From Tricholoma matsutake (lineage: Eukaryota; Basidiomycota; Agaricomycetes; Agaricales; Tricholomataceae): a stretch of 64,000 bases of DNA. The notes beneath the pieces are model-generated. The model made no database searches, had not been told where the DNA came from, and saw only the letters and a list, made by a program, of their open reading frames with translations. How positions within the stretch are numbered: the stretch's first letter is position 1; the number at the start of each line of letters is the position of its first letter. A program made the position numbers and the translations under genes. This document shows positions 20,261 through 29,724 of the stretch, in pieces. The DNA lies in NCBI GenBank assembly GCA_026075535.2, contig AP026550.1, positions 3,162,001-3,226,000 of the forward strand, read 5' to 3'.

Positions 20261-20810
20261 TGCTGTATGCCTATCGCACCACCCTTCAGACACATGCAGC
20301 ACACCTTGCATGAGTTAGTGCATCACATATCGAGCACCACCAGACACGAGGAGATACAACAACAGGATTTTAGGACGCGATTGTGGCACTTTGATGTTTT
20401 GATGATATATTGGATCAATAGGACAGGTACCCTTGATACATTGTGACTCTATATGTTTCCCTTCTCATCATCTTTCATTTATTTTGTGATTTGCAAAGTT
20501 CTTTATTGTTTTATATCTTGCCTCATGTAGTCCTCATGTTTTATTTCCTTTTTAAGTACCATCTCTTCCAAACATATATAGCCTTGTACTAGCTACTTAG
20601 AATGACAGAATAGATCATCCTCTCACATCAATCATCTGATTCAAGAGCAATTCTCTTGAGTCCAAGCCTCTTGTCTTAGTCCCAAAGTTTAGCATTTTAC
20701 GACGAACTTCTTCAAACTTTTCATACTAGCTTCTTGAAACTATCATCTATCGTCTATCCCCTCTCAAGGCCTTTTCACATCTCTGTAGTCTATCTTCAGC
20801 ATCTGTTGAA

Positions 20811-20930
20811 ACCATCCTCATCCTCCACAAGCTCCTCAAACATCCTTGAACATTCCTCAAAGCACTTTGCAGAGCTTTGTACGCCCTCAAACTTCATCGA
20901 GTACCATCAGACCTCCTCGAACTTAGTTCC
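20811..20930 (+). repeat. degenerate 10-bp tandem repeat array (2)
   Basis: A second stretch with the same 10-bp rhythm and vocabulary (GCTCCTCAAA, CATCCTTGAA, CATTCCTCAA, AGCACTTTGC, ACGCCCTCAA) lies 0.6 kb from the first array. It is more degenerate. Confidence 0.45.
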
Positions 20931-21046
20931 CCCATCCTTGGATAACAGCAGTGATATTTAGTACCACCTCACAACCTTCCTCTGACTCATGTTATATCTC
21001 CTAAGACCTGTTTAGTTGGTTTTGGTTGAGTTTCCAGGTTGAGCAT

Positions 21047-21194
21047 CTAATGGAATCAAAGTACTCAGTCAGCGTAGAATGGACTGTATTGATACATTGC
21101 AAGTACCTAATGGAATCAAAGTACTACGAGAAGTTAGTAAGATAAATGTAGTCAGTAAGTAAGTTGCTCACCTCAGTCAGCATAGAATGGACTG
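21047..21194 (+). repeat. interleaved short direct repeats
   Basis: CTAATGGAATCAAAGTACT occurs at 21047-21065 and again exactly 60 bp later at 21107-21125. A 20-bp block containing AGAATGGACTG follows the first copy and recurs near 21,174-21,194. This looks like a duplicated unit that has since been rearranged. Confidence 0.5.
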
Positions 21195-21592
21195 AGGTGC
21201 TACTACAAAGTAGGTAGCTTTTATGTACGGTAAGTAACTATGGCAATAGCCATCTATACTAAGGTAGGTACAATCTTTGAAATAGAAAATCGTATATCAG
21301 ACAAATACCAAATGTCATGCGAGACTTTTCTGCAGCCATGTCACGCGTCGTTGCACAGCAACTCTGCATACCCAGTTTGTATTCCAACAGCATCATCACC
21401 ATGTAATAGTGACTAAGGTTATATTGGTACAACAAATTTCACGACAAAATATCAGTCTGAACCAGTCTTAACCAGTCTTTTCAGGTCCATTAACCAGAAA
21501 GGACCAGTCCTAGGTGGTCCAGTTCAGTCCTCACCATATCTGGGTTAGTCCTGGACCGATTTAGGTTGTGGTCTTTCCATTTATGCTGAACT

Positions 21593-21613
21593 GGACTGGA
21601 CCCTTAAACACTA
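21593..21613 (-). repeat. right 21-bp terminal inverted repeat of hAT-like unit
   Basis: Reverse complement of the left terminal repeat at 11612-11632 with one difference, followed by the 8-bp GTTCGCAG flank. Confidence 0.6.
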
Positions 21614-21914
21614 GTTCGCAGCAATTCTCTCATCTTATATTTGTGAATCGTGATTTGTACTGTTCAGGTAAACCACTGAGTTAATAGTATACTTAGTATA
21701 GAGTGAGTCCGAGTTAAGTTGATCATAAACACAGTACTAGTCAATTCCACCAGCAAACTGGTAGAGTCAAGTTAGCCTCTGTTGCATACAAGATAGCATT
21801 AGCTAGAGAAATGCAGTTACTGCCTAATGAAGCAGGGATGATACTACTTACTATAGGGTGATGCAGAGGGACAAGTTAATCAGAAGCTCTCATTCATCAG
21901 CAAAATCAATGGTC

Positions 21915-23637
21915 GACTTATTTAGCTTATTTAGCTTAGAGTCCAATTAAGGAAATTAAGCCTTATTAAGGAAAATAAGTACAATTTTTTCCTTAAAATT
22001 GATGACCAGTCAAGCAGATATAATCTATTAAGTGGATAAGTGACATTTCAGCAAATAAAGGCTGTAAGAATCTTGTAAGTCCTTAAGGCCCTAATAAGGA
22101 CTGCTTGACTTATGTTCAAAATTTCTTCCAAGTCCCTCGGCATTTCCCGAAAATGGAAATTCACGTGTTCGTCATGCAACCACGACACGTCGTCATCAAC
22201 TGTGTCTGCCAGGTCATCACCACCTGTCGATGCCACCGATGCCATCGCTGCTGTCCTCCCTCTCTCCTCCCTCCACTACCACCACCGGTTTGTAAACATC
22301 CACACTCAATGCACCCACAGCTGCCACCTCGCCAGCAAATGACGGAAACGGGCTGCATCACACACAAAACAGGCACAGATGACATTTTCTTTTTCCTGCT
22401 TTTTTTTTGGGCTTCAACTAACATATAATAATTTATAGGTTCTAACAGTATTATAATGACAATGAAAAAAAGAAGCACCCACGCCCAACAAACAATGACG
22501 AGAAGACAGGAACAGCAAAACCACGCCACCACAACCACCACAGCACCCCCAACCAATGCCGAAAGCAAGTGCTCACGGGGTGGAAACGGGGAGCAGCCTG
22601 GATGGATGGAGAAGATGGGGAGACGACAACGAGGGAGAACAAAAAAGGGCCCAAGTGACATTGTCGACGTCTCTTGGGCTATAGGTATCTTTTCTGTTCT
22701 TTTCCCATTTCGTTTTCTTGTTAACAAATATTTTTAGGTACAAACCTGTGATTTTGACTATGACAACGACTACCGGCCCCACCTGCCCCCCACCACTTCT
22801 GTGGGGGGGCGGCTGGGAGGTAGCAAGGACCAGCAACGACAATGACCAGGAGGGCTAGCGCCCACAATGAGGATGCCAACAATGGACAACCCAACAACAG
22901 GGACACGAAAGGTGCAGGCGGTGGGGGAAGGGTGATGAGGGGCACAAACGACGTCTATCGTTGTTTGAGCCCCAGGTAATTTTTTTCCATGTTCGCTTCT
23001 TTTTTTTTCATTCAACTTATCAACTCTTTAACTTCTAGGTTTTACTGTTGCTGTATCTACAGAAAACCACCACCACCGCCCTGCACCACCTCCACAAGCC
23101 ACTGCTCATGGGGAACGGGAATGGGATGACAATGATGGGGACGGGACAACAACAATGGAGATACCGGCGACGACAACGACAAGGATGACAAAACAAGGCC
23201 GAGGACAGGGACGACATGAGGAGAGCAGGACAGAGACAGCAGGGGCCACCACAACGCGCTGACGACAGGATCTGCGTTTTTTTATTTATGTTGTATGCCC
23301 ACCCCCCTCGCATCTTGCATGAGGAGGGTTAGTTAGCGGTGATGATGTATGTATGTAGTATACTCTATTTCAATAGCCAAATATATATATTTTATGATTC
23401 AAATGTCTCCTTAAATGTCTTCTTAATTTCCTTATTGACATGGCTAGGCAGCCCCCTGAGAGCTGATACTTGCCGAAAAGCAGTTTAAGCAGCAATATAA
23501 GGATAAATTAAGCAAATTTTGCTTAATTCAGGAAACGACCCTACTTATTCTAAGCAAGATCTGCTTAACAGCCATTTGCTTAATTCTGCTTAATTCTGCT
23601 TAATTTTGACTTTAAGAAGCATTAAGCATAATAAGTC
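21915..23637. repeat. 1.7-kb repeat unit with TTAAG-rich inverted ends and exon-like blocks
   Basis: Both ends start GACTTATT reading inwards and continue with clusters of GCTTAAT/TTAAG motifs (21,915-22,000 and, inverted, 23,480-23,637). No target duplication is clear. The interior holds GC-rich ACC/GAC-repeat blocks separated by pyrimidine-rich spacers near 22,376-22,440, 22,686-22,740 and 22,978-23,040. Two of these spacers have GT...AG ends (about 22,686-22,736 and 22,976-23,037). The spacing of roughly 300 bp suggests a repeated block-plus-spacer unit. The plus-strand frames are interrupted, so I do not call a gene. Confidence 0.4.
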
Positions 23638-24063
23638 AGCATCGGATTTTCCTGATGTTGTAGAGTTTGTTTGTAGTGCGAAGTAGACTTCAGATGATCG
23701 TGCTAAAAATCGTGGCAAGAATCGTCGATTATTGCAAAAATCACGATTATCGGGTTCGAATAATCGGGCAAAAAAATCGCCTTACTTCGACCGCCCAATA
23801 GTCCCTCTTTGAAGGAGCACGGTCCCAAGGAGTTCTACCACCCAAAATCCTCATTTTAAAACTTCAAATTTGATACTTTTGATACCGCAGGCTCATTTAT
23901 CATGTTATGGGGGTTCAGAACATACAATTTTTATGACAGTAGATGCAGAAATGCCAGTGAGTGAGCTATGAACAATTTACTAAATGGCGCGCCCTAAGTT
24001 CCGCAAATGCCAGCTGTAAATAGTCACCGACACAGTTGGAAATTGCACGTCAGCTCAGCTTAC
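23638..24063. other. no gene seen; AT-rich spacer with short AATCG repeats
   Basis: A cluster of ATCG/CGAT words (23,700-23,780) makes imperfect palindromes. Nothing coding is seen before the F-box cluster. Confidence 0.4.
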
Positions 24064-24981
24064 TTAGTGCTCCTCATTTCGTCCACCAGAACCAGTGCTT
24101 GTGGATGATACGCGCTCGAGACCAAGGGCTAACAAACTCTTAGAGTCCAGCTCCCATAACGTCCCATCTCCGATGCGCACTCGAATGAGGGCCATGGGCT
24201 TTGGTGGTATCTCCCGCATGATGACGTAGTGCACTGGCACTTCCGTTAACCCCTTCAACCCACCTTTCAGCCTCTTCAAAGAACTCAAATAATATTCAGT
24301 CGCCTCACAGTAAATGAGAAGCATCCGCTGAATGTTCCGACCGGCTACTAAGAGGTCCAGGAAGGCTGCGACCTCTGTACCATCATCGCTGTAACGCCAC
24401 CTGGGTTCGATGACCGCAAGGTGCGTCAAGTGTGGCAATTGTGCGATCCCACGGATGAACGAGTCATCAACCAGCGGTCCATCAAGCACAAGGCGGCGAA
24501 GAGCTGTCCAGCTTGACCAAAATGAAAAAGGCGGGGGGAAAAGCTGCATGGGGGAATAGCCGGAACGCATGTAGTCCTCTAGATGGACACATGATTTTAG
24601 AGCCTCGCGCACTGGCTTAGACAGTGCTAGTTGGTTTCCTGGGACATGGAGCGCAAGCCGACGAAGGTTCGGACTGAGAGTGTGCAAGAGATTAGCGACG
24701 ACAGGAGATAAAGTGCTGCCTGAAGTAAACCAAAGGCGGAGGGCATGGCAATGATGCTGTAGAGCAGGGGATAGGCGTGAAAAAGCCAAGAGCTCGCAAT
24801 GGCCTGTGATGACGATGGATGAATAGAGAATTGGAGTGGATATGTTATGGAGAGTATGACTCGCGAGTCTGAGCTGGTGTAGGGCATCAAGGACATGATG
24901 CTTGTGCCCGAATTGAAGGAAATGATTTGGTGTGGCTAGGACGCCAACGATATACTGGATCAACTCAAGAGGAAGCTTCAT
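24064..24981 (-). CDS. F-box-like protein, tandem family member 1
   Basis: A 305-residue intronless ORF. The first about 55 residues (LPLELIQYIVGVL to PILYSSIVI) fit the F-box pattern used to bind Skp1 in SCF ubiquitin ligases. The rest has irregular leucine-rich segments (LSPNLRRLALHV, LRRLVLDGPLV, LPHLTHLAVIEPRW) likely to form an LRR-like substrate-binding part. Near the C-terminus is DGTLWELDS, a signature shared by the paralogues at 26.1 and 28.0 kb and by the wreck between. The target is unknown. The start is the first in-frame ATG, directly before the conserved LPLELI. Confidence 0.75.
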   Translation of the reverse strand: MKLPLELIQYIVGVLATPNHFLQFGHKHHVLDALHQLRLASHTLHNISTPILYSSIVITGHCELLAFSRLSPALQHHCHALRLWFTSGSTLSPVVANLLHTLSPNLRRLALHVPGNQLALSKPVREALKSCVHLEDYMRSGYSPMQLFPPPFSFWSSWTALRRLVLDGPLVDDSFIRGIAQLPHLTHLAVIEPRWRYSDDGTEVAAFLDLLVAGRNIQRMLLIYCEATEYYLSSLKRLKGGLKGLTEVPVHYVIMREIPPKPMALIRVRIGDGTLWELDSKSLLALGLERVSSTSTGSGGRNEEH

Positions 24982-25125
24982 AACTTTCAGTACAGTAACT
25001 TAGGTAGAACCACGTGCAACCCGCGTAACTTTCATCCTATAGATACCGTGCCAGTGACCATATTATTTAAGACTACGTACTTGTTGACAGCTTGTGCTTT
25101 GGAGGGTGTTAGGGCAGGATCCGTA

Positions 25126-26045
25126 TCATGATGGCGGGTGTGATAACAGAGAGAGAGAAACCGAGCACAGTAACATGTGGGAGGTATGATGCTTGATGTG
25201 GCGATAGGCTGAATTCCATCCATCGCGTACTTTCAAAAAGTCAGATGCAACAAAGTTGCTTTCCAGTTCCCAGACCATCCCGTTACATACCCATTCATGA
25301 ATACGTCCCTTGCTATACACCTCATTTCCGCGCAACTTTTCGAGCCGGACATCCAAGCCATCTCCGGAAGCTTTCAATGAAAAGTCCCCCAGCTTGATCA
25401 AAGAAATCGTATACCACTTTCCAGTCTCTCGAAGAATAATGGCGATCATCTGCAAGCTCTTACTAGCATAGAATAGTTCAGGTGATGATCCACGACCTCA
25501 TTTTGGATCGATTAGTACGAGATGCGTAAGGCAAAGTACCTGTGGCGAAATACATGGTCAATGAGAACATCATCCAGCACAAGTCGATGGAGGTTCCTGA
25601 AATTTGGCCAAAATGAGTGATACCGCTAGATGGACAGGCGACTCCAGATTGTTTTCCAACAGCACAAAGTACTGGAGGTTGGAGCAGTACCGCCTAAATC
25701 AAAGGCCGTAATACGGAACATCGTCAAACGACGGAGATACGGCCCAATAAGGTAAAAGAGGCTGTGTATAAGGTCAATGTGGTCTGGAAAGGAGTACACG
25801 GTGAGGGAATTCGCGTGGCTACATAACGCGATGCAGGCGTCGTATGTCCGAAGGAGAGCCTTGAGCTGATCCTAGGTGTAGATCACGATAGATGAATAGA
25901 AATGCGGAATGGATAGGCGCCGCATGAATCGGTTAACCATTGGTTAACGAGGCATAGGCGCCGAAGAGTGTCGAGCACACTGATAGCTTGGCCAACTTGG
26001 CTCGAAACAATTTCAGAATTCAGCTGTACAGGAAGTTGTGGACAT
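25126..26045 (-). pseudogene. decayed F-box-like paralogue
   Basis: From an ATG at 26,043-26,045 the minus strand can be followed through pieces that match the neighbours. These are FYSSIVIYT near the F-box end, LIGPYLRRLTMF, LHRLVLDDVLIDH, and a C-terminal part with GMVWELES in place of the DGxxWELDS signature. They are separated by stops and frame changes, the first stop lying only about ten codons in. Order and spacing match the 294-307-residue paralogues, so this is a dead copy rather than random similarity. Confidence 0.7.
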
Positions 26046-26120
26046 CTCGAACCTAGTGGTTCAAAAAAAACTATTATGACACGAGGCTTCCATTGACAAG
26101 CGACGAAGGATCACTGATCT

Positions 26121-27005
26121 TCAATATACAACATCATCAATAATATTCTGTGTGTCCAATTCCCAAAATGATCCATCAGCAACTTGTGTGCGTAATGTAG
26201 CCACTGTTGCCTGTAACTGCAGGTATTGCACATCCAGTCCTTCTCTGAAGGAAGACTTCCGCCTTTCTTCCGGTAGGCTCCTCACGAACTGCAGAAGTTC
26301 CTTAAGTTTCCCAGAGCTGTCAAGTACCAAAACGACTTTCTGGAAACGGCTGTGAGCTTGCAACATCTCCAACATCAAGCCGTACTCGTCAATCCCTTCA
26401 CCCCAACAGGCATCGATAAGCCAAAGTTCAGAAAGATGAGGCAATTGTTCGATTGCATCGATGAAAGATTTGTTCACTTGGATACCAACCAGCAGAACAC
26501 GACGAAGTGACCTCCAATCGGACCATATATCACCAAGCTCCGCACAAGGGAACCCAATACGGACGAAATCCTCCAGGTGAGTCAAGCGTCCAAGAATTGA
26601 TCGCAATGGATTCGAGCGCTGAAACAGCCATGTTGGGGCACATAACGCAAGCCGGCGAAGGTGAGGACTGAGGAGGCTTAGCAATTCGCCATACTCAGGG
26701 ATCTGGGAGTACCTGACAAAGAAACTGTCCAGAAAAAGTGAATGGGTATGACGACATATGGCAGAAGATGACTTGAGTGTGGTGATGAATTTCGTGAGTT
26801 GGTATTGATTCGTAAGTTCGACGGATGAATAGAGGCGGGATACGCATGTGCCGTAAATGAAGCGATTGACGAGACATAGCTGGCGAAGCGCTTGAACGAC
26901 GTCTTTCGCATGGCCGTACTGGAGGCACTTGGCAGGTGCAACAAGTGACTGGATTATATCCTGAATCAATTCAGCAGGCAGTGCAGGGGAAGTTGACATT
27001 GACAT
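26121..27005 (-). CDS. F-box-like protein, tandem family member 2
   Basis: A 294-residue intronless ORF. An F-box-like N-terminus (LPAELIQDIIQSL to RLYSSVELT) is followed by leucine-rich segments (LSPHLRRLALCAP, LRRVLLVGIQV, LPHLSELWLIDACW) and the C-terminal DGSFWELDT signature. By analogy it is the substrate-recognition subunit of an SCF ligase. Same orientation and layout as members 1 and 3, with about a kilobase between genes, which suggests tandem duplication. Confidence 0.75.
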   Translation of the reverse strand: MSMSTSPALPAELIQDIIQSLVAPAKCLQYGHAKDVVQALRQLCLVNRFIYGTCVSRLYSSVELTNQYQLTKFITTLKSSSAICRHTHSLFLDSFFVRYSQIPEYGELLSLLSPHLRRLALCAPTWLFQRSNPLRSILGRLTHLEDFVRIGFPCAELGDIWSDWRSLRRVLLVGIQVNKSFIDAIEQLPHLSELWLIDACWGEGIDEYGLMLEMLQAHSRFQKVVLVLDSSGKLKELLQFVRSLPEERRKSSFREGLDVQYLQLQATVATLRTQVADGSFWELDTQNIIDDVVY

Positions 27006-27480
27006 TGACCAGCTAGATCACATACATTATTAGTACTAGAATGCAGTGAAGATGAAATGGAGTGGCTGGAGCCTTTGGGATCGGGGCGGGCGTCGCCAAT
27101 TACGTTGTGCGATAGGACGTAGTCTAAGTCTGTAGGCAGATCAATATACTGTCACGTGCCTTTTTGGGAGAGAGAGATGTCGACAGTAAGTAGATATTCA
27201 TTGTCAACTAAATTGCCTACGACGTAATGTAGCTGGAGACGAAGACTCAAGGCTAAAAATACCCTTTGAGTTATTGCATTGTCGGGAGAGTTGAGAAGTA
27301 CATATGTGGATTTGGTACATTAACTTAAACATGCAACAATCACCACATCTGGCTGTCCACCCCCATGGTCACTGGCAGTCGAGCATCTCACGGGATGTCA
27401 TTATCCAGAATCCAGTCTTGCGCCACTTAGCAAACCACTTGGCTGGCATACGATTTACTTGTTGCAAAGCTTGTGAGTGA

Positions 27481-27965
27481 CTATTTGATGGCGGTATAGG
27501 ATCGATATCCTAGCGCAAAATCACGCGACGAGTTCCAGCGAACGCCGTTCTTCTGGCGTAACTGAGCCCCATGACAAGAGGTTTTAGAAAGTTCTGCCAT
27601 GTCTAACAGGCCCCCTCGCGAAGCATCCGACATACGCATGGGTGTTCGGAATGGGTAGAAGATATCGGATGTAGCAGATATATTCTGGAAGGACCCCCAT
27701 ATCCAAGGTGGAGAGGACAACATCGGTGAACTACGAACCAAGATGCTTTCCGCATTTGGTCCAAGTGCGATTGTATACGGGGAAATGGTCCAGATAACAA
27801 GCTGCATTTGAGTGTTCCCGCCGGCAGAAGGTGCTGTGATTGCAATTTTATGGGTGGAGTGCGTCGAAAAGAAGGGATTGGGAAGGAGGGTGAAGATGAA
27901 TGCGGCACACCGAGCACTTGAAGGGAAGGCACGAGCGAGAATATCAACACACCGCCATGTGTCAT
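27481..27965 (-). other. uncharacterised open stretch between F-box genes
   Basis: One minus-strand frame stays open from 27,965 to 27,481, but its best ATG gives only a 108-codon protein with no known domain. It sits directly downstream of family member 3. It could be an unrelated fragment. I see no splice pattern that extends it. Confidence 0.2.
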
Positions 27966-28889
27966 CTAAAATGACTCTTCGAAGAGGGATGCAGTCTCAT
28001 CCAAAAAGCTACTGCTGTCTAACTCCCAGAACGACCCATCACTGGCCATGTTATCCAAGATCCCCGAATCCCATTCTGTTATAGGAATTTGAACGTATCG
28101 AACGTCCAATCCCTCGTTTAAGGAAGTTTTGGCAAACTCTGCCCGCTGATTCGCAAGCAGGCACCTCTCGAGGGGGTGATAGAACCCCAAGATAATTTTC
28201 TGGAGACTCCTGCCCGCCTTTGACAAATCTATAATGCGTCGTATTTCAACTTCACGCATAAGATGGAAACCCCAAGAAGCATTCAGAAGGCCGAGGTGAG
28301 TGAGACGAGGCATCAGGGCGATAGTGTTGATGAAATGGGGTTCGACGGCAGCACCTTCAAGTAATAGATAGCGAAGATTCTTCCACTCTGGCCAAAGAGA
28401 AACTTCAGCCAGGCCTGCGGTGCCCATGCAGACGAATTCCTCGAGGTTTGTAAAACGATCAAAAGTTACCCTCTTGAGTCCCACGTGTCCCACATTCCAT
28501 CCAACGGTACACACTGAAAGTCGACGGAGGTATGGGTTGACGAGGTTTAACAAGTCGCAGACCCAAATCGTAAGATGTGATGAGGGATATAAATCGAAGA
28601 AGAAATTGGGCATTGAAAGGGAATGGGCATAGCTGCAAAGGACAATAGAATTGTCAAGTGAAGTTACGAATTTATGCAGCTGATATTGGTTGGTGATTAT
28701 GACGGATGAGTAGAGATAAGACACTGATACGTCATAGAAGAAATGGTTGACAAGACAGAGTCGGGACAGCGCCTGAAGGACATCCTTGTCGTAGCCGTAC
28801 TGACGACAATATGAAGGTACGGTGAGGAATTGGACAATCTCATGAACCAATTCAGCAGGGAGCTTCGTGGTCGTAAGATAAGGATGCAT
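27966..28889 (-). CDS. F-box-like protein, tandem family member 3
   Basis: A 307-residue intronless ORF. An F-box-like N-terminus (KLPAELVHEIVQFL to YLYSSVIIT) is followed by leucine-rich segments (VNPYLRRLSVC, LRYLLLEGAAV, MPRLTHLGLLNASW) and DGSFWELDS near the end. It aligns along its whole length with members 1 and 2 and is the outermost copy of the cluster. The variable middle part probably differs in target choice. Confidence 0.75.
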   Translation of the reverse strand: MHPYLTTTKLPAELVHEIVQFLTVPSYCRQYGYDKDVLQALSRLCLVNHFFYDVSVSYLYSSVIITNQYQLHKFVTSLDNSIVLCSYAHSLSMPNFFFDLYPSSHLTIWVCDLLNLVNPYLRRLSVCTVGWNVGHVGLKRVTFDRFTNLEEFVCMGTAGLAEVSLWPEWKNLRYLLLEGAAVEPHFINTIALMPRLTHLGLLNASWGFHLMREVEIRRIIDLSKAGRSLQKIILGFYHPLERCLLANQRAEFAKTSLNEGLDVRYVQIPITEWDSGILDNMASDGSFWELDSSSFLDETASLFEESF

Positions 28890-29724
28890 GGAGTTCTAGT
28901 TGGCATCGTCGCACCATCGTCGTTCAGGTTAAGTAGTAGTGTCGGCCCCGGTACAATTTAAACCGGTAACCATTATATAATCACCCCTTCTACAAATTGG
29001 CTTGGCAAAAAAATACAGAGTCAACATCGCGACATCTGCATTAACCCAGAATTGGGTCTTGATCACGTATTTTTATTCTAGAACAAGGATTCTTCATCTT
29101 CGCGTGCATAACGTAGCTATCCCATAAGAAAAAAAAATAGTAAAGTGATCCGTGATTCAGCTCAGCGGTCATGATCTCGGCAAGCATCGGCAAACAATGG
29201 AGTTGGAAACAAATGTTTCGTCAGCTGTTGCGAACAACGCGGGAAGACGCGGGCCGCCTCTAGGGGGGCACTTACAGAATGCCGCCCAATAATTGTTGTC
29301 GGGTGAGCTAAACAATTTTTTCTTCATTGAAATAACTTGTATTTACATAGCATAAGACGACGGAAGTCACTAATCAGGACTAGTCAGCTAACTTAATACT
29401 AAGCGTCGTAAGCCTTACGCAAGCCTCTCCTGTGTTTTTACATCACATGACCGCTAAAATGTTTTTTGAAACGGCGCTCTAAATAAATCCTACTCCGTGT
29501 ATCGACTTGGGTCAGGCTGTTCGTGTCATTGCCTGTCGTTCTGTTGCTCGTTGCTCTCCGCCTTCTATTGTGTTCTCACAACGTTCTACTCGTCGTCCTA
29601 TAGCTATTCTTTATTTCTTGTGCAACCACTTTACACCGCGGTCATCCCGCCTTAACACTCATCACTAATCTAAGATCTCAAACCCGCTCTCCCGTTTTTA
29701 CATATCCTATACTGGCGGAACATT
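28890..29724. other. intergenic region between F-box cluster and copper ATPase
   Basis: No gene seen. The last 200 bp are pyrimidine-rich, as is common upstream of fungal housekeeping genes, and contain two adjacent TTGCTC words near 29,540. These resemble yeast copper-response cores, but two short words prove nothing. Confidence 0.35.

Larger units (their letters stand above)
11612..21613. mobile_element. hAT-like TIR transposon, enlarged by nested LTR elements
   Basis: The two ends are 21-bp inverted repeats that differ at one base and start TAGTG, the TAGNG type known for hAT elements. The flanking 8 bp agree at 7 of 8 positions (ATTCGCAG at 11604-11611, GTTCGCAG at 21614-21621), the target size of hAT elements. 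Inside each end, about 130 bp are packed with GGTCCAG, GGACTGG and GAAAAGACTGG motifs, like subterminal transposase-binding repeats. Removing the nested 6.2-kb Ty3 element and the 295-bp solo LTR with their target copies leaves about 3.45 kb. No hAT transposase is recognisable; the only gene trace is a DUF6589-like remnant. Two separate related elements could also explain the ends. Confidence 0.55.

Noticed and set aside
22161..22727. 188-codon minus-strand ORF in the ACC-repeat blocks
   Set aside because: Translation is valine/tryptophan/cysteine-rich repeat sequence, the antisense of GC-rich simple repeats, and it crosses the T-rich spacers.
29500..29560. Copper-response elements upstream of the copper ATPase
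   Set aside because: Two TTGCTC words next to each other in a pyrimidine-rich promoter are expected by chance often enough; not listed as a site.
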